A stretch of 64,000 nt of DNA from Bacteroidota bacterium (GTDB lineage Bacteria; Bacteroidota; Bacteroidia; Chitinophagales; Chitinophagaceae): NCBI GenBank assembly GCA_016706595.1, contig JADJJH010000001.1, positions 124,001-188,000 of the forward strand. Reading direction: 5' to 3'. The notes under the pieces are model-generated. The model ran no database searches and was not told where the DNA came from. It saw only the letters and a program-made list of their open reading frames with translations. Below are positions 19,326 through 28,227 of this stretch, piece after piece; positions within the stretch are counted from its first letter, which is position 1, and each line of letters begins with the position of its first letter. The translations under genes and the position numbers were made by a program.

Positions 19326-19380
19326 GTTGTCAGGCTTGTTGTAGTCGTTGGTATATTCCAGAATCCTAATATCTGACAAC
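19326..19380. repeat. Intergenic inverted repeat with TTAGATGTTAG-like motif
   Basis: GTTGTCAG at 19326-19333 pairs with CTGACAAC at 19373-19380 over a 39-base loop. The left flank carries ATTAGATGTTAG; related GACATCTGAT and GACATCTAAC words occur at 53080-53110. It lies between the small gene and the next promoter. It may be a dispersed intergenic repeat or a weak terminator. Confidence 0.4.
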
Positions 19381-19395
19381 TTTGATCTATCCGAG

Positions 19396-19425
19396 TTGTT
19401 AAACTTTATTATCCAACGTATTTTG
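19396..19425 (+). promoter_or_regulatory. Promoter of the second Nudix gene
   Basis: TTG at 19396-19398, 20 bases, TATTTTG at 19419-19425 (one base shorter than TAnnTTTG), then 6 bases to the ATG at 19432. It shows that the longer frame starting at 19348 cannot be the translated form from this promoter. Confidence 0.65.
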
Positions 19426-19431
19426 CACTTC

Positions 19432-19887
19432 ATGAAACGATTTAACATCCGCGTTTACGGCATTTGGATAAATGAACAAAATGAAATTTTAGTAAGTGAT
19501 GAACGGATTGAAGATTTTTATTTTACTAAATTTCCGGGTGGTGGTTTAGAATTTGGAGAAGGTATTAAAGATTGTCTAATTCGTGAATGGAAAGAAGAAC
19601 TGGATATGGATATTGAAGTAGGTGAGCATATTTATACAACCGATTTTTATCAACAATCTGCATTCGATGAACATGCTCAAATAATAAGTATCTATTATTT
19701 CGTGAAACCCATCATGCCGATAAAGATTTCATTGAAAATTATGCCATTCGAGTTTGCTCTAGAAGGTCGTGAAGAACAAAGTTTTAGAACCATATCAATG
19801 TATGAATTTTCGGAACAAATGGTAACTTTACCCATAGACAAAGTACTTGCAAAGCTTTTGATAAACCAATACATCAAGAATACATAA
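19432..19887 (+). CDS. Nudix hydrolase, second
   Basis: 151 residues from the ATG at 19432 (MKRFNIRVYGIWIN), chosen over the in-frame position 19348 because the promoter lies between them. Nudix box at about residues 40-62: GGLEFGE, then LIREWKEELDM. The Gly of the EExGU end is replaced by Asp; the catalytic REx2-3EE residues are intact. No signal peptide or membrane segment. Substrate unknown. It converges with the YceI gene, 6 nt apart. Not closely similar to the Nudix protein at 18302. Confidence 0.85.
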   Translation: MKRFNIRVYGIWINEQNEILVSDERIEDFYFTKFPGGGLEFGEGIKDCLIREWKEELDMDIEVGEHIYTTDFYQQSAFDEHAQIISIYYFVKPIMPIKISLKIMPFEFALEGREEQSFRTISMYEFSEQMVTLPIDKVLAKLLINQYIKNT

Positions 19888-19893
19888 CGAACC

Positions 19894-20439
19894 TTATTTT
19901 GTAAGTGTACAATTCAAGGTAATCATTACTTCATCACTCATAGTAGCACTTTTACTGCCAAGTTTCCAATCTAAGCGGTTTAATTTAAATACGGCAAGCA
20001 ACAAAACCGAACCTCCTTGCGGGGCAATCAATACATCAGTGCTCACTTTTTTGCTGATTCCTTTCATGGTAATTAGCCAATCTATTTTATACGAATCTTT
20101 AAATTTAGTAGGACTAATCTTAACTGCCTTCATTTCAATATTAGGGTATTTTGCGACATCGAAAAATTCGGCTTTGTTTTTAATATGATCATCACGTTTG
20201 GCATTGCCGGTAGATACCGAGTTTGCTTTGATAATACCGCTTAACGTAGACTTTGTGATATTTTTTTCATCAATCATAGCATCCACTTTTACATTGCTAA
20301 ACTTGCCGTCAACATTTAATCCGGCATTTTTAATTTGAAATGTGGCCGACATTTGTTGAACGGTTTTGTATTGCTGTGCCAAGGCTATTTGGCTAGTCAT
20401 AACAACAACAAGTAAAAAGAGATACATTCTATTCATCAT
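19894..20439 (-). CDS. YceI-family secreted protein
   Basis: 181 residues with an N-terminal signal peptide (MMNRMYLFLLVVVMTSQIALAQ). The mature part fits the YceI lipocalin-like beta-barrel family: FQIKNAGLNVDGKF near the start, then NSVSTGNAKRDDHIKN and FFDVAKYPNIEM. Known: YceI proteins are periplasmic or secreted and bind long-chain isoprenoids or amphiphiles in the structures known. Its ATG overlaps the stop of the upstream gene by 4 bases (ATGA), so the two are translationally coupled. Confidence 0.88.
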   Translation of the reverse strand: MMNRMYLFLLVVVMTSQIALAQQYKTVQQMSATFQIKNAGLNVDGKFSNVKVDAMIDEKNITKSTLSGIIKANSVSTGNAKRDDHIKNKAEFFDVAKYPNIEMKAVKISPTKFKDSYKIDWLITMKGISKKVSTDVLIAPQGGSVLLLAVFKLNRLDWKLGSKSATMSDEVMITLNCTLTK

Positions 20440-21206
20440 AATTTTTTAGATTTTAAGGTATATCGAACACCAAGTACAAATGAAAGGCTGTTTTGCATAT
20501 ATCTGTCTGTGTTAATTAAAAGTTCTGATGATGGTGTATATGACACAGGATTATCGATAATATATTCTGTTCTGATTTGGGAAGCACCTATCATCAGTTT
20601 CAGCTTTTTCTTTATTTGATAGTTGAGTGATAAAGAAGTTTGCAACATACCTATATTATTGTCGCCAAAAAGTAAGGCATTACGCGGTGCCGGTTTAGCC
20701 ACTACCTTGCGATTGGCTTCACTGTTTTCGCCATAAACAAGCACTGCATTCTGTTGAGCGCCAAACGAAAATCCGGCTATATCTAAACCTAGTTCAACGC
20801 CCCATTTATTTTTTTGATATCCGATGCTGAGCATTGCATTAATCGCATTACTTTGAATAGCCTCGGGTTGTAAGGTGTCAATTTGCGCATCTACTTTTTG
20901 AGAAAATATAAAATTACTTTCACGGCGCACATCAATTTGTGCAGATTCGTAATTCAAATTATCACCGCCTATTACACTGCTAAGTCTTGCACCTAAACCT
21001 ATATAAATATGTTTACTACACTTAGGTAAATTCCAGTATTGAACTGCATTGCCTGTTAAGTTGCTCATCTTTCCGTTACTTCCAATGTGCATGCCTATAT
21101 CAAATGAACTTTGTTTGAATAATGGTTCTTGTTTAGCACTTACATTATAGGCGACTTGTATAAGCATGTAAGTGGCAATAAGCATTCGGTAATTCATAAT
21201 ACGCAA
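20436..21206 (-). CDS. Predicted outer-membrane beta-barrel protein
   Basis: 256 residues. Signal peptide (residues 1-24, ending VSAK) then alternating beta segments with aromatic ends, such as HIYIGLGARLSSVIGG and LKLMIGASQIRTEYI, and a final strand SLSFVLGVRYTLKSKKL. Length and pattern suit a small outer-membrane barrel; I do not recognise a named family. Coupled by ATGA overlap to the YceI gene, so the pair is probably one operon exporting a barrel and a lipocalin-like partner. The link in function is inference only. Confidence 0.7.
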   Translation of the reverse strand: MRIMNYRMLIATYMLIQVAYNVSAKQEPLFKQSSFDIGMHIGSNGKMSNLTGNAVQYWNLPKCSKHIYIGLGARLSSVIGGDNLNYESAQIDVRRESNFIFSQKVDAQIDTLQPEAIQSNAINAMLSIGYQKNKWGVELGLDIAGFSFGAQQNAVLVYGENSEANRKVVAKPAPRNALLFGDNNIGMLQTSLSLNYQIKKKLKLMIGASQIRTEYIIDNPVSYTPSSELLINTDRYMQNSLSFVLGVRYTLKSKKL

Positions 21207-21279
21207 GTTAAAAACAAATTCTTCCTTCGAGCTTAAATTGATTTAAAATTTTAGTAGGATTTTGTTATTGGTAGGATCT

Positions 21280-21383
21280 GTGGCAACGATGGAGGCGGTA
21301 CCCTGTTTTGTTGACCGGTATTTTGTTGTAATGATCGATTTGGATGAACAAAACAGCGTATGAGCCGAGAGCGTGTATGCCAC
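21280..21383. repeat. Structured intergenic element (GTGGCA...TGCCAC), copy 1
   Basis: Closed by GTGGCA (21280-21285) and TGCCAC (21378-21383), with an inner perfect 10-bp stem CTGTTTTGTT (21303-21312) and AACAAAACAG (21347-21356). It lies between the 3' end of msrA and the barrel gene start. A second element with the same ends and a different inner stem is at 54468-54539. Confidence 0.55.
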
Positions 21384-21402
21384 CCAAATAATAAATTACA
21401 GT

Positions 21403-22068
21403 TTACTTGTCCTTCAATTTGTCTTTAAATACTTTTTTAAATTTTTCAAGTTTAGGTTGAATTACAAACATGCAATAACCTTGGCTTGTATTTTGGTTAT
21501 AATAATTTTGATGATAAGCTTCGCCGGTATAAAATTCAGTAAGTGGTACAATTTCAGTTACCACATCACGGTCGTAGGCATGTTCATCATTTAATTTCTT
21601 TTTATAGCTTTCTGCAATTCGCTTTTGTTCATCATTATGATACAAGATAATCGATCGGTATTGAGTGCCAACATCATTGCCTTGTTTGTTTAATTGGGTT
21701 GGGTCGTGGGCCTGCCAAAAGGCAGCCAATAATTCATCGTACGAAATGATGCTGGGGTTAAAAGTAATTTGTATTACCTCGGCATGTCCGGTGAGCCCTG
21801 TACAAATTTCTTTGTAGGTAGGATTTTTTGTTTGACCACCGGCATAACCCGAAACAACTTTAATTACACCTTGTAATTGTTGCAACTGAGCTTCGGTACA
21901 CCAAAAGCAACCACCCCCCACAGTTGCGGTATCCGTGTTTTGTTCAGTCGAGATTTCTTTAGTTTGCATTTCTTTAAATATTGTATCATTTTTTAATTTG
22001 CCTTCTTGTGCACCACAGCCCATACTCAAAGTGAGAAAGCTTATCAAAGTAAATAAATGAAGTTTCAT
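21403..22068 (-). CDS. msrA: Peptide-methionine (S)-S-oxide reductase, lipoprotein form
   Basis: 221 residues. Catalytic motif GGGCFWCTEAQ at about residues 51-61 with the reactive Cys in GCFWC. Later motifs TGHAEVIQ, NQYRSI-like GTQYRSIILYH and QNYY are family hallmarks. N-terminal signal with lipobox LSMGC puts it on the periplasmic face of a membrane. It reduces methionine-S-sulfoxide in exported proteins. Second gene of an msrB-msrA operon (20-nt gap), the partner enzyme covering the R isomer. Confidence 0.95.
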   Translation of the reverse strand: MKLHLFTLISFLTLSMGCGAQEGKLKNDTIFKEMQTKEISTEQNTDTATVGGGCFWCTEAQLQQLQGVIKVVSGYAGGQTKNPTYKEICTGLTGHAEVIQITFNPSIISYDELLAAFWQAHDPTQLNKQGNDVGTQYRSIILYHNDEQKRIAESYKKKLNDEHAYDRDVVTEIVPLTEFYTGEAYHQNYYNQNTSQGYCMFVIQPKLEKFKKVFKDKLKDK

Positions 22069-22088
22069 ATAAAATAATTGATTAAATT

Positions 22089-22652
22089 TTACTTTGCGTG
22101 ATGCTCTTGAGTTGAATCGGTGTCACTCCTTTTTTCAAAATCTATGATCACCGAATTAATGCAGTAGCGTTTATACGTTGGTGGCGGACCATCATCAAAA
22201 ACATGGCCTAAGTGCGCATCGCATTTGCCGCACATGACTTCTGTTCGTTGCATGCCGTAAGTGTTGTCGTTAGCATACAGAATACTCTTCTCCGAAATAG
22301 GTTCAAAAAAGGAAGGCCAACCGCAACTGCTTTCAAATTTTCCATCCGATTTAAATAATGGATTTCCACAAGCCTTGCAATGATAGGTCCCGCTTTCGAA
22401 ATGATTCCAATACGTACCTGTAAAAGCACGTTCGGTGCCTTTTTCACGTGCGATATGATAAACTTCAGGATCGAGTTTCTGCTTCCAACTCGCATCATCT
22501 AGTTTTATTTTGTTTGTATCGCTTGAAGTGGATTGATTTTGCTCAGGCATAGGATTTTGTTTTTGTGAATAGGAACAATTTGAAAAAGTAAGACTGCATA
22601 CTATGATAAATATACTTTGGAGATTGAGGAAGGATATGTTTTTTGAAATCAT
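22089..22652 (-). CDS. msrB: Peptide-methionine (R)-S-oxide reductase, lipoprotein form
   Basis: 187 residues. Two zinc CxxC pairs (CKACG and CGKCD), CGWPSFFEP, HLGHVFDDGPPPTYKRYC and the catalytic RYCINS are all present. Signal peptide with lipobox TFSNC. Reduces methionine-R-sulfoxide in envelope proteins. First gene of the operon with msrA, both lipoproteins, so this is a dedicated extracytoplasmic repair pair. The ATG is preceded by a TACATTCG box ending 7 nt upstream. Confidence 0.95.
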   Translation of the reverse strand: MISKNISFLNLQSIFIIVCSLTFSNCSYSQKQNPMPEQNQSTSSDTNKIKLDDASWKQKLDPEVYHIAREKGTERAFTGTYWNHFESGTYHCKACGNPLFKSDGKFESSCGWPSFFEPISEKSILYANDNTYGMQRTEVMCGKCDAHLGHVFDDGPPPTYKRYCINSVIIDFEKRSDTDSTQEHHAK

Positions 22653-22659
22653 AATTTAG

Positions 22660-22667
22660 CGAATGTA
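22660..22667 (-). promoter_or_regulatory. Probable -7 element of msrB
   Basis: TACATTCG on the minus strand, one base from TAnnTTTG, ending 7 nt before the msrB ATG. No good TTG was found 19-21 bases upstream, so support is partial. Confidence 0.45.
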
Positions 22668-22821
22668 AAGAGTTGAATTCGATTTCATATTACTGAAATC
22701 ATAAACAAAACTAAACTTTGATACGAACTCCAAAGCCACTTAAAATTGATAGTCTATAAAAAAACTTAAGTTACCAAAATTACGAAATGATTACTTTCTT
22801 TGTGTTTCAAAATAAAATACA

Positions 22822-23448
22822 ATGGATTTACAACAAGTATTCAAAAACAATGAATTGTGGATACAAGAGAAATTAGCAATTGATCCGAATTATTTTGAGG
22901 AATTGGCGAAAGGACAATCACCTGAATTTTTATATATAGGTTGTTCTGATAGCAGGGTAACAGCCGAGGATTTAATGGGGATACAACCAGGACAAGCCTT
23001 TATACATCGAAACATTGCGAACTTGGTGAATAATGTAGATTTAAGTGTTATGACGGTTTTGAATTATGCCGTTCGCCATTTAAAGGTGAATCATATTGTA
23101 GTTTGTGGTCATTATAATTGTGGTGGTGTTAAAGCCGCGATGACACCTAAAGATTTAGGTATTTTAAATCCGTGGTTACGTAACATAAGGGATGTGTATA
23201 GATTGCATAAAGATGAATTGAATGCAATAACAGATGAAGAAAAGCGATATGAACGATTGGTTGAATTGAATGTGCAAGAACAATGTGTAAATTTAATTAA
23301 AACAGCGGCGGTGCAAGAAGCCTATCACCAACGAGGTTTACTAGTGCATGGCTGGGTATTTGACATTCATACAGGAAGGTTAATTGATTTGGGTATCGAC
23401 ATGGCGAAGAAAATGGAATGGGTTGAAGAAATTTATAAAATAGTGTAA
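22822..23448 (+). CDS. can: Beta-class carbonic anhydrase
   Basis: 208 residues. Zinc ligands and the Asp-Arg dyad are in place: Cys41, Asp43 and Arg45 in CSDSRVTAEDLMG, His97 and Cys100 in CGHYNCGG, numbering nearly that of E. coli Can. Interconverts CO2 and bicarbonate in the cytoplasm. No signal peptide. Followed 2 nt later by a pirin-like gene, so co-transcribed. A weak TTTCTTTG box at 22795-22802 could serve as -7 element. Confidence 0.95.
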   Translation: MDLQQVFKNNELWIQEKLAIDPNYFEELAKGQSPEFLYIGCSDSRVTAEDLMGIQPGQAFIHRNIANLVNNVDLSVMTVLNYAVRHLKVNHIVVCGHYNCGGVKAAMTPKDLGILNPWLRNIRDVYRLHKDELNAITDEEKRYERLVELNVQEQCVNLIKTAAVQEAYHQRGLLVHGWVFDIHTGRLIDLGIDMAKKMEWVEEIYKIV

Positions 23449-23450
23449 GC

Positions 23451-24293
23451 ATGTTACGAAAAGTAAAAAACATATATGATGCTCCTGAAGTGATGATGGG
23501 CGACACACGATTGCGACAAGCCATTCCAATGTCGGGTTTGCAAAAGATCGGACCATTTATTCTATTACATCATTTCGATAAGAAAATGGAAGCGCATGGC
23601 GAAGGCTTTCATGTACCTGCGCATCCACATCGAGGATTTTGTCCGATTACCTTTATGTTTGAAGGGAGCATAGAGCATAACGATTCATTAGGCAATAGCG
23701 AAGTAATACATGGCGATGAAGTGCAATGGATCAATGCAGGTCGAGGAATTATTCATAGTGAAACAGCAGGTAAAGATTTGATTGAAACTGGAGGTAGGTT
23801 TCAAGGTATACAATTGTGGATTAATTTAAGGAGTGAAGATAAAATGAAAACGCCTTCCTATCAACCCATTACAAAAAATGAAATGGTATTGATTGAAGCG
23901 CCGGGTATTGAATTTCGATTAGTATCCGGAAAGTTCGATGGCAAAATAGGTCCTGCGATTTCAGCTACGATAACTGCTATGCTACGGATGCAAAAAGAGT
24001 CTAACTATGAATTTGAATTGCCTGCAACAAACCAAAGTGCCATGTATGTTTTAGAGGGTAGTGTTGAAGTTAATGAAACACAAACGTGCAATCAACATTC
24101 GCTTATTCATTTTGCGAATGATGAAGGAAAGATTGTATTACGAGCTCATGATCATGCTAAATTACTCATCATGTCGGGTGAAGATATTCATGAACCTATT
24201 GTATCTCATGGTCCGTTTGTGATGAACACGCAAACCGAAATTTTGCAAGCGATGAAGGATTATCAAGAAGGGCGGATGGGATTTTTGTATTAA
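23451..24293 (+). CDS. Pirin-family bicupin protein
   Basis: 280 residues. Pirin N-terminal cupin signature HPHRGFCPITFMFEGSIEHN, followed by GDEVQWINAGRGIIHSE. The metal ligands of pirins (three His and one Glu) are matched by the HPHRG His pair, the His of SIEHND and the Glu of HSE. A C-terminal cupin follows (about residues 180-260). Known pirins include quercetin dioxygenases and redox-sensing regulators; the substrate here is unknown. Starts 2 nt after the carbonic anhydrase gene. Confidence 0.9.
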   Translation: MLRKVKNIYDAPEVMMGDTRLRQAIPMSGLQKIGPFILLHHFDKKMEAHGEGFHVPAHPHRGFCPITFMFEGSIEHNDSLGNSEVIHGDEVQWINAGRGIIHSETAGKDLIETGGRFQGIQLWINLRSEDKMKTPSYQPITKNEMVLIEAPGIEFRLVSGKFDGKIGPAISATITAMLRMQKESNYEFELPATNQSAMYVLEGSVEVNETQTCNQHSLIHFANDEGKIVLRAHDHAKLLIMSGEDIHEPIVSHGPFVMNTQTEILQAMKDYQEGRMGFLY

Positions 24294-24389
24294 GAGGTTT
24301 TTAGTGATGTAAATAAGGTTGATGAAATAGCCGGTTTGTTAAATTTTATTCGATTACTTCAGATGTGCTTTCGATATTACATTTGCAAC

Positions 24390-25568
24390 ATGGGCAAAAT
24401 GTTTTTTATTATTTTTTGTTTTGGGGTGATTCAAGTTGGCGCCCAAGATCTTTCGATGAAAGTGATAACAGGCGCTGAGCGAATGAATGCATACCTACCA
24501 TTGTTAAAAAATAAAAAGGTAGCCTTGTTAGTGAATCAAACTTCAACGATTCATTCAACACATTTGGTAGATACTTTGATTTCATCAGGCATTACTATTT
24601 TAAAAATATTTGCACCGGAACATGGCTTTCGTGGGAAAGCCGATGCAGGTGAAAAAATAAATAGTACGAAGGATGAGAAAACAGGGTTGCCGATTGTATC
24701 GATGTACGGTTCTTCAAAAAAGCCTACTACAAATGCTTTGCAAGATATTGATATCGTGGTATTTGATATTCAAGATGTAGGCGCTCGCTTTTATACTTAT
24801 ATTTCATCGTTGCAATATATGATGGAAGCGTGTGCTGAGCATGAGGTTGAATTCGTTATTTTAGATAGACCCAATCCAAATGGATTTTATGTTGACGGAC
24901 CGGTGCTTGAAAGAAAGTTTACCTCATTTGTCGGCATGCAACCTATTCCTATCGTTCATGGTATGACCGTTGGTGAATATGCCTTGATGTTACAAGGCGA
25001 ACTTTGGTTACATAACAAACAAAATTGTAAACTAACGGTCATCAAATGCGAGCATTATACCCATAAAAGGATCTATGAATTACCAATTCCTCCTTCTCCA
25101 AATTTAAAAAGTACACAAGCCATTTTATTATATCCATCCCTTTGTTTATTTGAAGGAACAGATTATAGTGTGGGGAGAGGAACGGAAACGCCATTTGAAA
25201 TGTATGGTCACCCGGATAATAAATTAGGCTCATTTCAATTTGTACCCATTAGCAGGGAAGGAGCGAAAAAACCGCTTCATGAAAATCAAACTTGTTATGG
25301 TAGCAATTTACATATGCCTTTGCAGGATATCCTAGAGCTAATCAATCATAAATTGCAACTTGGCTTTTTAATAGATGCATACAATACATCTGAACACAAA
25401 GAAACATTTTTTAATAGTTTCTTTGATAAGTTGGCAGGAAATGAAAGTTTGAGGAAACAAATCATAGCAGGTGTATCTGAGAACGAGATTAGAAAAAGTT
25501 GGGAACCTGCATTGTCAGAGTTTAAACTTGTTCGTAAAAAGTATTTACTGTATAACGATTTTGAATAA
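24390..25568 (+). CDS. NamZ-like exo-beta-N-acetylmuramidase (DUF1343 family)
   Basis: 392 residues from the ATG at 24390, chosen because it starts a good signal peptide (MGKMFFIIFCFGVIQVGAQ); the frame runs upstream to a TTG at 24336. Family marks: LLVNQTSTI, FAPEHGFRGKADAGEK, VSMYGSSKKPT, VVFDIQDVGARFYTYIS and LDRPNPNG. Known: DUF1343 contains NamZ (GH171), which releases MurNAc from the non-reducing end of peptidoglycan fragments. Here it would act in the periplasm in wall recycling or scavenging. Its last residues lie 9 nt before ung. Confidence 0.88.
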   Translation: MGKMFFIIFCFGVIQVGAQDLSMKVITGAERMNAYLPLLKNKKVALLVNQTSTIHSTHLVDTLISSGITILKIFAPEHGFRGKADAGEKINSTKDEKTGLPIVSMYGSSKKPTTNALQDIDIVVFDIQDVGARFYTYISSLQYMMEACAEHEVEFVILDRPNPNGFYVDGPVLERKFTSFVGMQPIPIVHGMTVGEYALMLQGELWLHNKQNCKLTVIKCEHYTHKRIYELPIPPSPNLKSTQAILLYPSLCLFEGTDYSVGRGTETPFEMYGHPDNKLGSFQFVPISREGAKKPLHENQTCYGSNLHMPLQDILELINHKLQLGFLIDAYNTSEHKETFFNSFFDKLAGNESLRKQIIAGVSENEIRKSWEPALSEFKLVRKKYLLYNDFE

Positions 25569-25577
25569 TTATACCTT

Positions 25578-26243
25578 ATGGACGTACAAATTGAACCAAG
25601 TTGGAAGGCACAAATGCAAGCAGAGTTTGATAAACCTTATTTTACTAAAATTGTACATTTTATAAAGCAAGAAAAGAAATCGGGGAAGGTAATTTATCCG
25701 GAAGGGATCAATATTTTTAATACATTTTCGCAAACCCCATTCAATGAAGTTAAAGTTGTATTACTTGGGCAAGATCCTTATCACGGACAAGGGCAGGCGC
25801 ATGGATTGTGCTTTAGTGTACAAGATGGAGTAAAGCCACCTCCTTCGTTGATGAATATCTATAAAGAATTGCATGATGATTTGGGTAAAGAAATACCAAC
25901 TTCAGGTAATTTATTGCATTGGGCTAAGCAAGGCGTATTCATGTTGAATGCAGCACTAACCGTTGAAGCGAATACCCCAATGAGCCATAGTAAAATAGGG
26001 TGGGGGCAATTTACGGATGCGGTAATAAAAAAAATTTCGGATGAAAAGCAAGGTATTGTTTTTTTATTATGGGGAAGATTTGCGCAAGAGAAAGAAATTT
26101 TAATTGATGCAAGTAAGCATCATATTTTGAAGGCGGCTCATCCATCTCCATTATCGGCATACAATGGTTTTTTTGGTTGCAAGCACTTTTCTAAGACTAA
26201 TATTTTGTTGACTCAACAATCAAAGAAAAATATCTTATGGTGA
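25578..26243 (+). CDS. ung: Uracil-DNA glycosylase, family 1
   Basis: 221 residues. The water-activating motif GQDPYHG gives catalytic Asp66, and HPSPLSA near the end supplies the uracil-binding His. The KPPPSL loop is also present. Removes uracil from DNA as the first step of base-excision repair. Close behind the NamZ-like gene (9 nt) and so probably co-transcribed, though the functions are unrelated. Confidence 0.96.
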   Translation: MDVQIEPSWKAQMQAEFDKPYFTKIVHFIKQEKKSGKVIYPEGINIFNTFSQTPFNEVKVVLLGQDPYHGQGQAHGLCFSVQDGVKPPPSLMNIYKELHDDLGKEIPTSGNLLHWAKQGVFMLNAALTVEANTPMSHSKIGWGQFTDAVIKKISDEKQGIVFLLWGRFAQEKEILIDASKHHILKAAHPSPLSAYNGFFGCKHFSKTNILLTQQSKKNILW

Positions 26244-26320
26244 AATATTTATAACCGAATCGGGTGAAAAATATTTTTTTAATCCCTATCTGTATTTTAA
26301 TTCTTTGCGTCTATAAATTC

Positions 26321-28126
26321 ATGAAAAGTATATTTACCCTTTTACTCATTTTAGTTAGCATGTTTGGATTTTCGCAAACGCAAATCACATCGCCAACAGT
26401 TTCGGGCACATGGACAACATCTGGTTCACCCTATATTATCAATAATATTATCTCCGTAAATGGCGGCAGCTCACTCGTCATACAACCTGGTGTGATTGTA
26501 AAGTTTAAGGCAGCAACAAAAATTGTTGTCAATGGTAGTTTGCAAGCCATTGGCACGGCGTCACAAAAAATTATTTTTCAAGCAAACGACACGATAGGTT
26601 GGTCGAACGAAGGTATTACCGCAGGCGGATGGAACGGAATTCATTTTATGACCTATTCGGGTTCCGGACCGGATATTTCAGGCTTAGCTTATTGTTCAAT
26701 CAGCGACACCAAGTATGGGTTTGCCGGACCGGTACAATATACAAATACGCTAACTACCTTTCGGAAATTGAAAGTATCCTATACCGATATATTTCATAAT
26801 ACGGCCGGAACAGGTTTGTATGTAGCCGGCGATAATATTTCAATTAATACAAGTGTGGCTGCTGATACTGTTGAATTCGATCATTGTAAAATTTACAATA
26901 ACACGAGTGTTTTTGGTATCATACATAATAGTAATTACGGGGGTGGATATACACATATTCACCATTGTGAATTAAACAATAATGTAAAAGGATCACCCAT
27001 TTGGGGGACATGGAATAACCTATTCATTGAGTATAATGATATACATCATAACACCATGATAAACGATAGTGCACCCATTAAACTAACCGTTGGTAATGCG
27101 CAAATTAGTCATAATAAAGTGCGACACAATATTTGTGATCAATTAGCAGCCATTGGTTGTCGCTCAGGCATTATTGATATCGATAATAATTTGATTTGCA
27201 ATAATCAACAAATGTCGGGTTCATGTGGAGCAACAGGCGGCGGTGGTGGAATGCATTTATCATTTAATGAAGGTGCAACCACTTTTGCGCAAACTTATTA
27301 TCGCGTTCGCAATAATGTAATTGTGAACAATTATTCGGCTTATGGTGGTGGAGGCATTTATGTATTCACAGCTCGGGCCGAAATTTCAAATAATACCATT
27401 GTCAATAATACTTCAGGTTCAACCTTGGCAAAAGGAATTATGGTTTTGAATCCATTATGTGAAGTATTTATTAAGAATAATATTTTGAATGGGAATACTT
27501 ATCCGGGGATGCATGATAGCAGCTATTCCATTGGCGTTTATTCGGCTAATAAAGTGCAGGTAGATTATAATTATTTGCCTTCAAATTATAGCAATGCTGT
27601 TTTTGGCGTTGGTGGATTTACGCAGTTTGGTGATACAACGCACAATGTAATCGGCACCAATCCGATGTTAGTAGCTCCTACGGCAAATAATGCATATACA
27701 ACTGATGCTAGTACTGCTGATTTTGGAATCGCCTTAACTTCACCTTGTGTTGATAAAGGTGATTCAACAGCAACCCATCCATTAGCTTTAGATTATATAG
27801 GCAATCCCAGGTTTGCCGGGGTAAAAATGGATATTGGTGCTTATGAAGTGATTAAAACAGCCGAATGGTTATCTGATACCGAGTATGATTCTTTTCAAAT
27901 TACGATGTATCCTAACCCTGCCAGTTCTCATCTATATTTACAATTGCCATTTTCGCATGCAAATATGATAATAACCGATATGAATGGAAGGGCTGTTTAT
28001 GAAAATTCAATGGGTGCCGATAAACAAACTATCGATATTTCGAAATGGGTAGAAGGTATTTATATCGTTCGATGTAACGTTGAAGGTAAAACAAGTAGCA
28101 GGAGATTAGTTATTAGTCATCGGTAA
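26321..28126 (+). CDS. T9SS-exported beta-helix protein
   Basis: 601 residues from the ATG at 26321, which begins a signal peptide (MKSIFTLLLILVSMFGFSQ); the frame extends back to a GTG at 26264 with no added sense. Residues 25-530 show right-handed parallel beta-helix character, with many N-rich turns such as ISNNTIVNNTSG. The end is a type A T9SS sorting domain: MYPNPASSHLYLQL, DMNGRAVYE, and W.EGIYIVRC followed by a basic tail. Known: such domains direct export by type IX secretion and attachment or release at the surface. Beta-helix proteins are often polysaccharide lyases or adhesins; catalytic residues could not be assigned. Confidence 0.88.
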   Translation: MKSIFTLLLILVSMFGFSQTQITSPTVSGTWTTSGSPYIINNIISVNGGSSLVIQPGVIVKFKAATKIVVNGSLQAIGTASQKIIFQANDTIGWSNEGITAGGWNGIHFMTYSGSGPDISGLAYCSISDTKYGFAGPVQYTNTLTTFRKLKVSYTDIFHNTAGTGLYVAGDNISINTSVAADTVEFDHCKIYNNTSVFGIIHNSNYGGGYTHIHHCELNNNVKGSPIWGTWNNLFIEYNDIHHNTMINDSAPIKLTVGNAQISHNKVRHNICDQLAAIGCRSGIIDIDNNLICNNQQMSGSCGATGGGGGMHLSFNEGATTFAQTYYRVRNNVIVNNYSAYGGGGIYVFTARAEISNNTIVNNTSGSTLAKGIMVLNPLCEVFIKNNILNGNTYPGMHDSSYSIGVYSANKVQVDYNYLPSNYSNAVFGVGGFTQFGDTTHNVIGTNPMLVAPTANNAYTTDASTADFGIALTSPCVDKGDSTATHPLALDYIGNPRFAGVKMDIGAYEVIKTAEWLSDTEYDSFQITMYPNPASSHLYLQLPFSHANMIITDMNGRAVYENSMGADKQTIDISKWVEGIYIVRCNVEGKTSSRRLVISHR

Positions 28127-28227
28127 TCTTAGCTTTTAGTCGTTAATAGATGCAGAAATATAATTAGCCATCATAAATCATGTTTTAAATGCATAAGTAG
28201 TTTCGTAATATTGCAAAAATTATTTTT

